The notes below the pieces were generated by a model. It saw only the letters and a program-made list of their open reading frames with translations. It searched no databases and was not told the origin of the DNA. A DNA stretch of 64,000 nt, taken from assembly GCA_003222395.1 (NCBI GenBank), contig QHWB01000042.1:62001-126000 (forward strand), written 5' to 3'. The position numbers were made by a program, and so were the translations under genes. Source of the DNA: Acidobacteriota bacterium. Its GTDB lineage: Bacteria > Acidobacteriota > Vicinamibacteria > Vicinamibacterales > CAVVIG01. Of the stretch, positions 19,900 to 27,402 are shown one piece after another. Within the stretch, counting starts at the first letter, position 1, and every line of letters begins with the position of its first letter.

Positions 19900-19990
19900 G
19901 GAATTGCTGATTGCAGATTTCTGATTGCTTCATTCATTGCTTCATTGATTGCAATCAATCGGCAATCAGCAATCTGAAATCAGCAATCCC
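19900..19990. repeat. Self-complementary ATTGCTGATT repeat cluster
   Basis: The left half reads ATTGCTGATTGCAGATTTC and the right half reads CAATCAGCAATCTGAAATC, with TTCATTGATTG words between. The halves can pair as one long imperfect hairpin. The words are the same as those around 10561-10848, more than 9 kb away. Confidence 0.85.
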
Positions 19991-20006
19991 AAAGTCGGGG
20001 ATCGTA

Positions 20007-20798
20007 TCACGCGCGGCGGGCGACGTGCACGGGTGCGCCGCGTTCGACATGAAGCGCCGCGGCGGCGTTCGAGCCATTCGCGGCGATCTCGAGATGCTCG
20101 GTACTGCCGAACAGCGCGCACACTTCGCCGGCAGCCGCGTCGGCGTAGGTCGACACGATTTTCGACACGGCGTGCGTGCCGACGCGCACGTCGAGCGCCG
20201 CGCCGCCGAGTTTGTCGAACGTCTTCCGATCGATGTTGGTGATCAGATTTCCGAATCGATCGATCCTCAATACTTCACCGGCAATCGCATCGTCGCTGAC
20301 CTGCGGCTCGGGAATCTGCAGCCGGTGGATCCCGCCCGCGGGTCGTCCCAGCGCGGCGAGCTCGATCCCTTTGGCCAGCCACGCGGCCGCCGGCGCGAAG
20401 CGATCGCGTCCTTCGAACGTGCGGCTCACTGTCGGCCGTGCGTAGCGCCGCTCGCTCAATTCGACGACGCGCCGCGGCGCGTGCTCGTCGAGGACCGCGG
20501 TGAGCACCCCGTTGTCGGGCGCGACGAATTTGTGGTCCCCCGCGTCGGCGGCGATGCCCCTGCGCGACGAACCGACGCCTGGATCGACGACGACGAGGAA
20601 GATCGTGCCGGGCGGAAAGAATTTATACGAAGCGGCGAGCTCCAGCGCGCCTGCAAGCACGTCGTGCGCCGGAATGTCGTGCGTGATGTCGACGAACGTC
20701 ACGTCGGGGCAGATGCCGAGCGCGACGCCTTTCATCGTGCCGGCGTAATGGTCGCGCGTGCCGAAATCGGTCAACAATGCGATGACCGCTCTGGACAT
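20007..20798 (-). CDS. SAM hydrolase / adenosyl-chloride synthase family (DUF62)
   Basis: A 263-residue enzyme of the SAM hydroxide adenosyltransferase family, which splits S-adenosylmethionine to adenosine and methionine using water. N-terminal LLTDFGTRDHYAGTMKGV, then FVDITHDIPAHDV and VVDPGVGSSRRG, are family hallmarks. No sign of the halide-pocket insertion of fluorinase was recognised, so hydrolase is the default. The start ATG is preceded at 6 nt by TAAGCT, which fits a leaderless -10 element. No downstream gene is on the same strand within 100 bp. Confidence 0.9.
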   Translation of the reverse strand: MSRAVIALLTDFGTRDHYAGTMKGVALGICPDVTFVDITHDIPAHDVLAGALELAASYKFFPPGTIFLVVVDPGVGSSRRGIAADAGDHKFVAPDNGVLTAVLDEHAPRRVVELSERRYARPTVSRTFEGRDRFAPAAAWLAKGIELAALGRPAGGIHRLQIPEPQVSDDAIAGEVLRIDRFGNLITNIDRKTFDKLGGAALDVRVGTHAVSKIVSTYADAAAGEVCALFGSTEHLEIAANGSNAAAALHVERGAPVHVARRA

Positions 20799-20935
20799 GT
20801 GCCTAGCTTATCGAATCGCGAGAAGGCGCGAAGAACAACGCGCGGACGAACAACAACCGCAGAGCTCGCTCGGACCGCACAGGTGTCGTCGTGGAGGCGC
20901 CGATACCGCGATTTCGTGGATTCGGACCGCGGACG

Positions 20936-21586
20936 CTACGCCGGCTTCCGAAACAGGATCTCTCGCAGATTGTTCTGCAGCAGAAAGGAATCCGAGACGC
21001 GCAGGCCGGAGAACAACCGGATGATGTCGCGATTGAGGAGCGTGGCCTGACGGCCGCGCGCCGACGGATACGGGCGATGCTTCAGCGTCATCTCGTCGCT
21101 GATGATGTATTTCGTGTAATTCTGCACCTGCGCCTGCGCAGTGCCGAAGAAGCCGAGCAACGCCCCGTCAGGTCGCAGGACCCGCGTCAGCTCGTTGGCG
21201 AGCTCCGCCGCCGATGCCTTGTCGAGATAGTCGATCAAATCCCAGCAGAGAATGCCGTCGACGGTGTTCGTGACCTGCGGGAATCGCTGCTTCAGAAAGG
21301 CCGGCAGCTGTTCGAGCTTGCCGCCGCGCACGTGGCGATCGATGTCGGCAAAGATGTCCTCGACGAAAATCTTGCAGCCGAGCTGCTCGCCAAAAAAGCT
21401 GACGTTGCTCCCGACGACCGGGCCCAGATCGAGCAAGACGGGCGATTCGTGGGCCGTAAGGCTCGACAGGAACTTGCGGAGAGCTTTCGTCGCGAAAACC
21501 GGATCCTCGGCCGCGGCCGTCGTGGGACGACCGGGCCGTTCTTCCGGCTCACTACGGCGCGGGCCAAGACGGTCGAGAAGACCCAC
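20936..21586 (-). CDS. Class I SAM-dependent methyltransferase-like protein
   Basis: A 216-residue protein starting at GTG. Motif I is LLDLGPVVGSNVSFF, a variant in which the usual GxGxG is GPVVGSN. An acidic strand-2 end follows (VEDIFADID), then ILCWDLIDYL and a VLRPDGALLGFF post-motif. Those features indicate a Rossmann methyltransferase; the degenerate glycine loop leaves activity uncertain. Substrate unknown. It lies 18 bp after the bactofilin gene on the same strand, so the two are probably co-transcribed. Confidence 0.72.
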   Translation of the reverse strand: MGLLDRLGPRRSEPEERPGRPTTAAAEDPVFATKALRKFLSSLTAHESPVLLDLGPVVGSNVSFFGEQLGCKIFVEDIFADIDRHVRGGKLEQLPAFLKQRFPQVTNTVDGILCWDLIDYLDKASAAELANELTRVLRPDGALLGFFGTAQAQVQNYTKYIISDEMTLKHRPYPSARGRQATLLNRDIIRLFSGLRVSDSFLLQNNLREILFRKPA

Positions 21587-21604
21587 TGACGACAGTCGGG
21601 GATT

Positions 21605-22147
21605 TTAAGCCCGAGCCGGCTGCGGCTGCTGACTGCCCTGCGTGGACGACTGCCCCTGCGGTTGCGCGGTCGCCTGCGGCGTCTTCGGCTGGCTCGGTGC
21701 GGGCGTGGCTTTGCGCTGCATGTCGACGCTGCCGCGGAAGTGCGCCCCTTCGGCGATCGCGACGCGTGGCGAGATGATGTCGCCATCGACCGATCCGTTG
21801 TCGCGGATGTCGACCTTGTCGCTCGCGGTCACGTTGCCCGTGACCTCGCCGAGCACGATGACAGACTTCGCGAACACCTGGGCCTTGATGCGGCCGTTGG
21901 GACCGATCGTCAGCACGTGATCGCGCAGCTGAATCGTCCCTTCGACGTGACCCTCGATGGTCAGATCCTCGCTACCGTTCAGCTCGCCCTTGATGACGAC
22001 GGACTTCCCAATATTCACGATGTCCTTCTCCATATGTTGACTTGCGTCTGGCCGAGGACCGGGGGTTCCCGGTATCGACGGCGCAGGCGGCTGCGGCGCC
22101 GTCGGTTGCCCGCTGGCCGGTCTCACCGCTTCATCGCGTTTCCACAT
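21605..22147 (-). CDS. Bactofilin (polymer-forming cytoskeletal protein)
   Basis: A 180-residue protein with a central right-handed beta-helix domain at about residues 40-145: regular turns such as GELNGSEDLTIEGHVEG, GEVTGNV and GSVDGDII. It is flanked by Pro/Gln-rich disordered tails, the usual bactofilin layout. Bactofilins self-assemble without nucleotide and scaffold cell-wall or polysaccharide machinery. A strong GGAGG site sits 8 nt before the ATG, and a good promoter lies 75-105 bp upstream. It is divergent from the cysteine desulfurase gene. Confidence 0.93.
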   Translation of the reverse strand: MWKRDEAVRPASGQPTAPQPPAPSIPGTPGPRPDASQHMEKDIVNIGKSVVIKGELNGSEDLTIEGHVEGTIQLRDHVLTIGPNGRIKAQVFAKSVIVLGEVTGNVTASDKVDIRDNGSVDGDIISPRVAIAEGAHFRGSVDMQRKATPAPSQPKTPQATAQPQGQSSTQGSQQPQPARA

Positions 22148-22220
22148 GTCACGTTCCTCCGCCTGACCGCTGCAAAGTTGGGCGATCTGCCGAGTCTTCT
22201 CGGACCGAAAGGTTCTGGCC

Positions 22221-22250
22221 AGTATAGGGGACTGTTCGAAAGCTTGTCTA
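22221..22250 (-). promoter_or_regulatory. Sigma-70-type promoter of the bactofilin gene
   Basis: On the minus strand TAGACA (22250-22245), an 18-nt spacer, then TATACT (22226-22221). Both boxes are 5/6 matches to consensus. It would give a leader of about 65 nt ahead of the bactofilin ATG at 22147. Confidence 0.6.
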
Positions 22251-22300
22251 GTCCTTTTGTTACCGCGATTTAGCGGGAATGGTACAATGAAAGGTTCACG

Positions 22301-23464
22301 ATGCGTGTCTATTTTGACTACAACGCCACGACGCCTCTCGCGACCGAAGTTCGCGACGCTATCGTGCGCGCGATGGACGACGTTTACGGAAACGCCTCAA
22401 GCGTGCATCACTTCGGCCAGCAGGCGAAGGCGGCGATCGACGATGCGCGATCAGCGGTCGCCGCGCTCATCAACGCCGATGCATCGGAGATCGTGTTCAC
22501 GAGCGGCGGGACCGAGTCGGACAACTTCGCGATTCGCGGCGCGGCTGAGGCGATCGAACCGACCGGCCGTCGTCATCTCATCGCGAGCGCCATCGAACAC
22601 GAAGCCGTGCTGAACACGCTCAAGGCGCTCTCGCGCCGTGGATGGCAGACGACGCTCCTCGCCGTCGAACAGTCGGGCATCGTCTCGCCCGATCGTCTGC
22701 GCGAGGCAATGACGAAGGAGACGGCGCTCGTCTCGGTGATGCACGCGAACAACGAGATCGGAACCGTCCAGCCGATTGCGGAGCTCGCCGAGATCGCTCA
22801 TGCGAACGGCGCGCTCATGCACACCGACGCGGTGCAGTCGCTCGGAAAGATTGCCGTCGACGTACGTGCGCTCGGCGTGGATCTGCTGTCGCTCTCGGCG
22901 CACAAGTTCAACGGTCCGAAAGGCACCGGCGCGCTGTGGATCAAACGCGGCACGCGAATGATGCCGACGATGACGGGCGGCAAGCACGAGCGCAATCGGC
23001 GCGCCGGGACCGAAAACGTGCCGGCGATTGTCGGGCTCGGCATCGCGGCCCGCCTTGCTGTGAACAAGCTGACGAGCGAAAGCGATCGGCTGGCGCGGCT
23101 GCGCGATCGCCTCGAAGACGGCATCCTGCAGGGCGTCGGCGGGACGGCAATCAACGGTGTCCGATCGCCGCGCGTCCCCAACACGACGAACATCAGCTTC
23201 GACCGCGTCGAAGCCGAGAGCCTCCTGATCGCGCTCGACCTCGAAGGGATTGCGGTATCAACCGGGTCGGCGTGCTCATCGGGCACGCTCGAGCCGTCGC
23301 ACGTCCTGCGCGCCATGGGTCTTCCGGCACACCGCACGCAGAATTCGCTCCGCTTCAGCCTCGGCTCGTTGTCGACGGACGAAGAAGTCGATCGTGTGAT
23401 TGAGGTGCTGCCGCGACTGGTGGAGAAACTTCGCGGCCTCACGCGCAAAACCGTTTCGGCATGA
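22301..23464 (+). CDS. Cysteine desulfurase (NifS/IscS family)
   Basis: A 387-residue PLP enzyme that takes sulfur from cysteine as an enzyme persulfide. The N-terminus is YFDYNATTPL. The PLP-binding Lys is in SAHKFNGPKG and the active-site Cys in STGSACSSGTLEPSHVL. GAAAGG-like GAAAGG 7 nt before ATG 22301 is the ribosome-binding site. mnmA starts 40 bp downstream, as in the Bacillus subtilis YrvO-MnmA pair where the desulfurase is dedicated to tRNA thiolation; that role is inferred here. A TACAAT at 22283 may be a -10 box, but it overlaps the ribosome-binding region. Confidence 0.93.
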   Translation: MRVYFDYNATTPLATEVRDAIVRAMDDVYGNASSVHHFGQQAKAAIDDARSAVAALINADASEIVFTSGGTESDNFAIRGAAEAIEPTGRRHLIASAIEHEAVLNTLKALSRRGWQTTLLAVEQSGIVSPDRLREAMTKETALVSVMHANNEIGTVQPIAELAEIAHANGALMHTDAVQSLGKIAVDVRALGVDLLSLSAHKFNGPKGTGALWIKRGTRMMPTMTGGKHERNRRAGTENVPAIVGLGIAARLAVNKLTSESDRLARLRDRLEDGILQGVGGTAINGVRSPRVPNTTNISFDRVEAESLLIALDLEGIAVSTGSACSSGTLEPSHVLRAMGLPAHRTQNSLRFSLGSLSTDEEVDRVIEVLPRLVEKLRGLTRKTVSA

Positions 23465-23504
23465 AAATGCGGCCACGAAGACGCGAAGAAGAACTTTATT
23501 CAAG

Positions 23505-24572
23505 ATGCGAATTGTCGTAGCGATGTCCGGCGGCGTGGATTCATCGGTGGCTGCGGCGCTGCTCGCCGAGCAGGGCCACGACGTCATCGGCGTGTCGATG
23601 CAGCTGTACGATCAGACCGACGGCCAGACGTCGTTCGGCAGCTGCTGCACGCTCGACGATCTCTACGATGCGCGGCGCGTCGCCGCCGCCATCAACATCC
23701 CGCATTACATCGTCAACTTCGAGAAGCAGTTCGACGAGCAGGTCGTCTCGAACTTCGTCAGCGAGTACGCGTCGGGACGCACGCCGCTGCCCTGCGCGCA
23801 TTGCAACAGCGACCTGAAGTTCGCCACGCTCGTCGATCGGGCGCGCGGCTTCGGCGCCGACGCCGTGGCGACCGGCCATTACGCGCGGGTCGCGCGCGAT
23901 CCGGCGACCGGCCGCTTTCTCCTGAAGCGCGGCGCGGATCCGGCAAAGGATCAGTCGTACTTCCTGTTTTCGCTCACGCAGGATCAGCTCGGTTGCGCCG
24001 TTTTTCCGGTGGGCGATCGACCGAAGGACGCCGTGCGCGCTTACGCGCGCGAGCGCCGGCTGCCCGTCGCCGACAAGCCGGACAGCCAGGAGATCTGCTT
24101 CGTTCCCGACGGACGATACGCGGGCTTCGTGAAGAAGCACGCTCCCGACGCCGCGCGCGACGGCGTCATCGTCGACGAAGACGGACGCGTGGTGGGAACG
24201 CACGAGGGAATTCATCGGTTCACGGTCGGACAGCGCAAGGGTCTCGGTCTGTCCTCGTCGCCCGGGATTCCGATGTACGTGCTGCAGCTCCGCCCCGCCG
24301 ACCGGCGGGTCGTCGTCGGACCGAAGTCCTCGCTGGCGCGGACGACGCTGACCGCATCAGGCGTGAACTGGATCGCGGAGGAGCCGTGCGCGCCGGTTCG
24401 CGCGGCGGTGCAGATTCGGCATCGCCATCAGGCCGCGCCCGCGGCCGTGAGGTCGCTCGGCGACGCGGGCGCTGAGGTCGTCTTCGACACGCCACAACTC
24501 GCGATCACGCCGGGACAGGCCGTCGTGTTCTACGACGGCGACAGCGTGATCGGCGGCGGATGGATCGATTAA
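23505..24572 (+). CDS. mnmA: tRNA-specific 2-thiouridylase MnmA
   Basis: A 355-residue ATP-dependent enzyme that makes 2-thiouridine at position 34 of tRNA(Lys, Glu, Gln). The PP-loop is AMSGGVDSSVAA at residues 5-16. The two catalytic cysteines are in TPLPCAHCN and SQEICFVPDG. ATG 23505 is chosen because MRIVVAMSGGVDSS is the standard N-terminus; a longer frame upstream overlaps the desulfurase and is rejected. The ~40-bp gap contains GCCACGAAGACGCGAAG, one of the word-type micro-repeats. It ends convergently 6 bp from trxB. Confidence 0.95.
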   Translation: MRIVVAMSGGVDSSVAAALLAEQGHDVIGVSMQLYDQTDGQTSFGSCCTLDDLYDARRVAAAINIPHYIVNFEKQFDEQVVSNFVSEYASGRTPLPCAHCNSDLKFATLVDRARGFGADAVATGHYARVARDPATGRFLLKRGADPAKDQSYFLFSLTQDQLGCAVFPVGDRPKDAVRAYARERRLPVADKPDSQEICFVPDGRYAGFVKKHAPDAARDGVIVDEDGRVVGTHEGIHRFTVGQRKGLGLSSSPGIPMYVLQLRPADRRVVVGPKSSLARTTLTASGVNWIAEEPCAPVRAAVQIRHRHQAAPAAVRSLGDAGAEVVFDTPQLAITPGQAVVFYDGDSVIGGGWID

Positions 24573-24578
24573 TCGCTC

Positions 24579-25529
24579 CTAGACGGTCGCGAGATGTTCG
24601 GGGATGTTGTCGAGGAAGTGCTCCGCGTCGATCGCCGCCATACACCCTGAACCGGCTGCCGTGATCGCCTGCCGATAGATGTGGTCCTGCACGTCGCCGC
24701 ACGCAAACACCCCGGCGATGCTCGTCTTGGCTCCGTCGTGCGTGCGGATGTAGCCGTTCTGATCGAGCTCGACCTGCCCGCGGAAGAGCGATGTATTCGG
24801 CGTATGGCCAATCGCGACGAACACGCCGGCGACCGGCAGGTCGGCGCGCGCCTGCGTCTTGTTGTGGCGCACCACCATCGCGGTCACCTCGCCTTTGCCG
24901 GTGTCGCGGATTTCCTCGACCTCGCTGTCCAGCATCCAGACGATCTTCGGGTTGGCGCGGGCTTTGTCCTGCATGATCTTCGACGCGCGTAGCGTGTCGC
25001 GCCGGTGCACCAGCGTCACTTTGGTGGCGAAGCGTGTGAGAAAGATCGCCTCTTCCATCGCCGAGTCGCCGCCGCCGACGACCGCAATCTCCTGCCCGCG
25101 GAAGAAGTAGCCGTCGCACGTCGCGCAGGTCGACACGCCGTGTCCCATCAGCGTCCGCTCCGAAGGCAACCCGAGAAGGCGCGCCGACGCGCCCGTGGCA
25201 ACGATGATCGTTTTCGCCGCGTGGTCCGCCTCGCTCGTCTTCACGCTGAACGGGTAGGCGCCGCACAACTCGACTTTCTCGACGTTGCCGTGAACGAACT
25301 CCGCGCCGAACCGCTGCGCCTGGTCCCGCATCTCGGACATGAGATCGGGACCCATGATCCCGTCGCGATAACCGGGATAATTCTCGACCATCGTCGTGAG
25401 CATCAGCTGGCCGCCCGCCTCGAGTCCTTCGATGACGAGCGGCTTCAGGTTGGCGCGTGCTGAATACAGGGCGGCGGTCAGTCCGGCGGGGCCCGACCCG
25501 ATGACGACGACGTTACGCGTAGCGGCCAT
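24579..25529 (-). CDS. trxB: Thioredoxin reductase
   Basis: A 316-residue FAD/NADPH flavoenzyme that reduces thioredoxin. The FAD site is GSGPAGLTAALYSARA, the redox-active disulfide is CATCDGYFF, the NADPH site is GGGDSAMEEA, and the C-terminal FAD motif is GVFACGDVQD. Length and motif order are those of the low-molecular-weight bacterial enzyme. Its ATG shares one base with the trxA stop (TAATG), making it the last gene of glgA-trxA-trxB. Confidence 0.96.
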   Translation of the reverse strand: MAATRNVVVIGSGPAGLTAALYSARANLKPLVIEGLEAGGQLMLTTMVENYPGYRDGIMGPDLMSEMRDQAQRFGAEFVHGNVEKVELCGAYPFSVKTSEADHAAKTIIVATGASARLLGLPSERTLMGHGVSTCATCDGYFFRGQEIAVVGGGDSAMEEAIFLTRFATKVTLVHRRDTLRASKIMQDKARANPKIVWMLDSEVEEIRDTGKGEVTAMVVRHNKTQARADLPVAGVFVAIGHTPNTSLFRGQVELDQNGYIRTHDGAKTSIAGVFACGDVQDHIYRQAITAAGSGCMAAIDAEHFLDNIPEHLATV

Positions 25530-25882
25530 TAGAGATGCTTGTCGATCACTTTCTTCAACTCGTCCTTATGTGCGATGCCGATAACCGATTCGACGACCTG
25601 ACCGCCCTTGAACAGCAGCAGCGTGGGAATGCCGCGCACCTGATAGCGCTCGGGCACCTTGGGGTTCGAATCGATATCCATCTTGCCGATCGTGACGCGG
25701 CCGGCGTATTCGCTCGCCAGCGCGTCGATCGTCGGGGCGATTCGCTTGCAGGGGCCGCACCATTCGGCCCAGAAATCGACTAGCACCGCGTGTCCTGCCT
25801 TGAGGACCGTCTCGTCGAAATTGCCGTCGGTAAACGTCTGCACGCTGCCTACTGCCATCGTCTGAACGTTGTCTGTGGCCAT
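25529..25882 (-). CDS. trxA: Thioredoxin
   Basis: A 117-residue cytoplasmic thiol-disulfide reductant with the WCGPCK active site, FWAEWCGPCKRIAP context and the cis-proline loop VRGIPTLLLF. A ~15-residue N-terminal extension precedes the fold. The start overlaps the glgA stop and the stop overlaps the trxB start by one base each (both TAATG). Translational coupling with its own reductase is clear; coupling with glycogen synthase is unusual. Confidence 0.96.
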   Translation of the reverse strand: MATDNVQTMAVGSVQTFTDGNFDETVLKAGHAVLVDFWAEWCGPCKRIAPTIDALASEYAGRVTIGKMDIDSNPKVPERYQVRGIPTLLLFKGGQVVESVIGIAHKDELKKVIDKHL

Positions 25883-27336
25883 TAAGCTCTCCTCGTCCGC
25901 TTCAGCGCACGTTCATATATTTTGACGTACTCCTTCGCCGAACGGTCCCACGAAAAATCCTGAGTCATGCCTGCGCGCTGCAACGCCAGCCATCGCTGCC
26001 GGTTGCCGAAGCACTCGAGCGCGCGCGTCAGCGCCCCGAGCAACGCCGGCGGCGAATAATCGGTGAATACGAAGCCGGTCTTCGGCGTGACGGTATCGGC
26101 TAGACCGCCGACCGCATGGACCACAGGGATCGTTCCGTAACGCATGCTGTACATCTGATTCAGGCCGCAGGGTTCGAAGCGCGACGGCATCAGGAACAGA
26201 TCGGCGCCGGCTTCGATGAGATGCGCGAGCGCCTCGTCGAATCCGATGCGCGCGCCGATTCGATCGGGCCGCTCAGCCGCGAGCGCCGTCCACAAGTCCT
26301 GGTACCGCGCGTCGCCGGTACCGAGGACGACGAACGAGGCCTCGAGGCGCAGCAGATCCTCGCTGAGCTCGGCGATCAGATCGAAGCCTTTCTGATCGAC
26401 CATGCGCGAGACCATCCCGACCAGGGGCCGCTTCAGCGCATCGGCGTCCGACGGCAGACCGTAGCGCTCCAGCACCGCAGCCTTTGCCGCCGCTTTCCCC
26501 GATAGATCGTCCGCCGAGTATGGCCGCGGGATGAATCGATCGCCGGCCGGATCCCATTCGTGCGTGTCGATGCCGTTCAGGATGCCGACGAGATCGGCGC
26601 GGCGCGCGCGCAGAATTCCGTCGAATCCGAATCCCAGCTGCGGCGTCTGGATTTCTTCCGCGTAGCGCGGGCTGACCGTCGTCAGCAGCGTCGCGTCGTT
26701 GATGCCGCCCTTCAAGAAGCTGATGCGGCTCCAGTATTCCATCCGGTCGACGGTGAATTCATCCCATCCGAGATCGATCCGCGGCAACCAGTCCGGCTCG
26801 AAGAGTCCCTGGTAGGCCAGGTTGTGGATCGTGAACACGGTCCGCGTGCCGCCGAGCACCGGATGGCCCGCATATAACGTGCGCAGATAAACAGGCGCGA
26901 CGCCGGCCTGCCAGTCGTGGACGTGCACGATCGAGGGTGCGGCTGCGCGGCGCGCGGCGACTTCGAGCGCCGCGCGGACGAGAAACGCGAATCGCCGCGC
27001 GTTGTCGGTGTAGTCGACGTTGTCGACGCCGTACAACGCGTCGCGATCGTAGAGATCCGGACAGTCGACGAGAATCGCGCGCGCGCCGTCGGGAAGCGGC
27101 GCTTCGAAGAAACCGGCGTCGGCGGCAAACCCCCCGACGGTGACGGGAAAACGCTCGACGAGCGATCCGGCCGTCACACCGCGATATCTCGGCGTGACAA
27201 CCGTGACGTCCCATCCGAGTCGGGCAAGCGCAGGCGGCAGCGCGCCGAGCACGTCCGCCAGGCCTCCGGTCTTCGCGAACGGCAGCGCCTCGGACGCGAT
27301 CTGCAAGACAGATCGTTCGTTGAGTTTCTTTGCCAT
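25882..27336 (-). CDS. glgA: Glycogen synthase (ADP-glucose), GT5
   Basis: A 484-residue GT-B enzyme that extends alpha-1,4-glucan from ADP-glucose. The N-terminal KTGGLADVLGALP loop binds ADP-glucose. Other motifs are VHVHDWQAG, TIHNLAYQG, LNGIDTHEWDP and the C-terminal EPCGLNQMYSMRYGTIPV (EX7E region). The length is normal. It is the first gene of a three-gene unit with trxA and trxB. No other glycogen gene is in the window. Confidence 0.95.
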   Translation of the reverse strand: MAKKLNERSVLQIASEALPFAKTGGLADVLGALPPALARLGWDVTVVTPRYRGVTAGSLVERFPVTVGGFAADAGFFEAPLPDGARAILVDCPDLYDRDALYGVDNVDYTDNARRFAFLVRAALEVAARRAAAPSIVHVHDWQAGVAPVYLRTLYAGHPVLGGTRTVFTIHNLAYQGLFEPDWLPRIDLGWDEFTVDRMEYWSRISFLKGGINDATLLTTVSPRYAEEIQTPQLGFGFDGILRARRADLVGILNGIDTHEWDPAGDRFIPRPYSADDLSGKAAAKAAVLERYGLPSDADALKRPLVGMVSRMVDQKGFDLIAELSEDLLRLEASFVVLGTGDARYQDLWTALAAERPDRIGARIGFDEALAHLIEAGADLFLMPSRFEPCGLNQMYSMRYGTIPVVHAVGGLADTVTPKTGFVFTDYSPPALLGALTRALECFGNRQRWLALQRAGMTQDFSWDRSAKEYVKIYERALKRTRRA

Positions 27337-27402
27337 CGTGGTGATGTTCTGATGTGGTGACCCTCTGTTCTGGATAACGGCGAGCGCTACGGCGCGAGGC
27401 GC

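Noticed and set aside
22257-22288. TTGTTA-N20-TACAAT as promoter of the cysteine desulfurase
   Set aside because: The spacer is too long and the -10 would place the ribosome-binding site upstream of the transcript start, so it is not listed as a feature.
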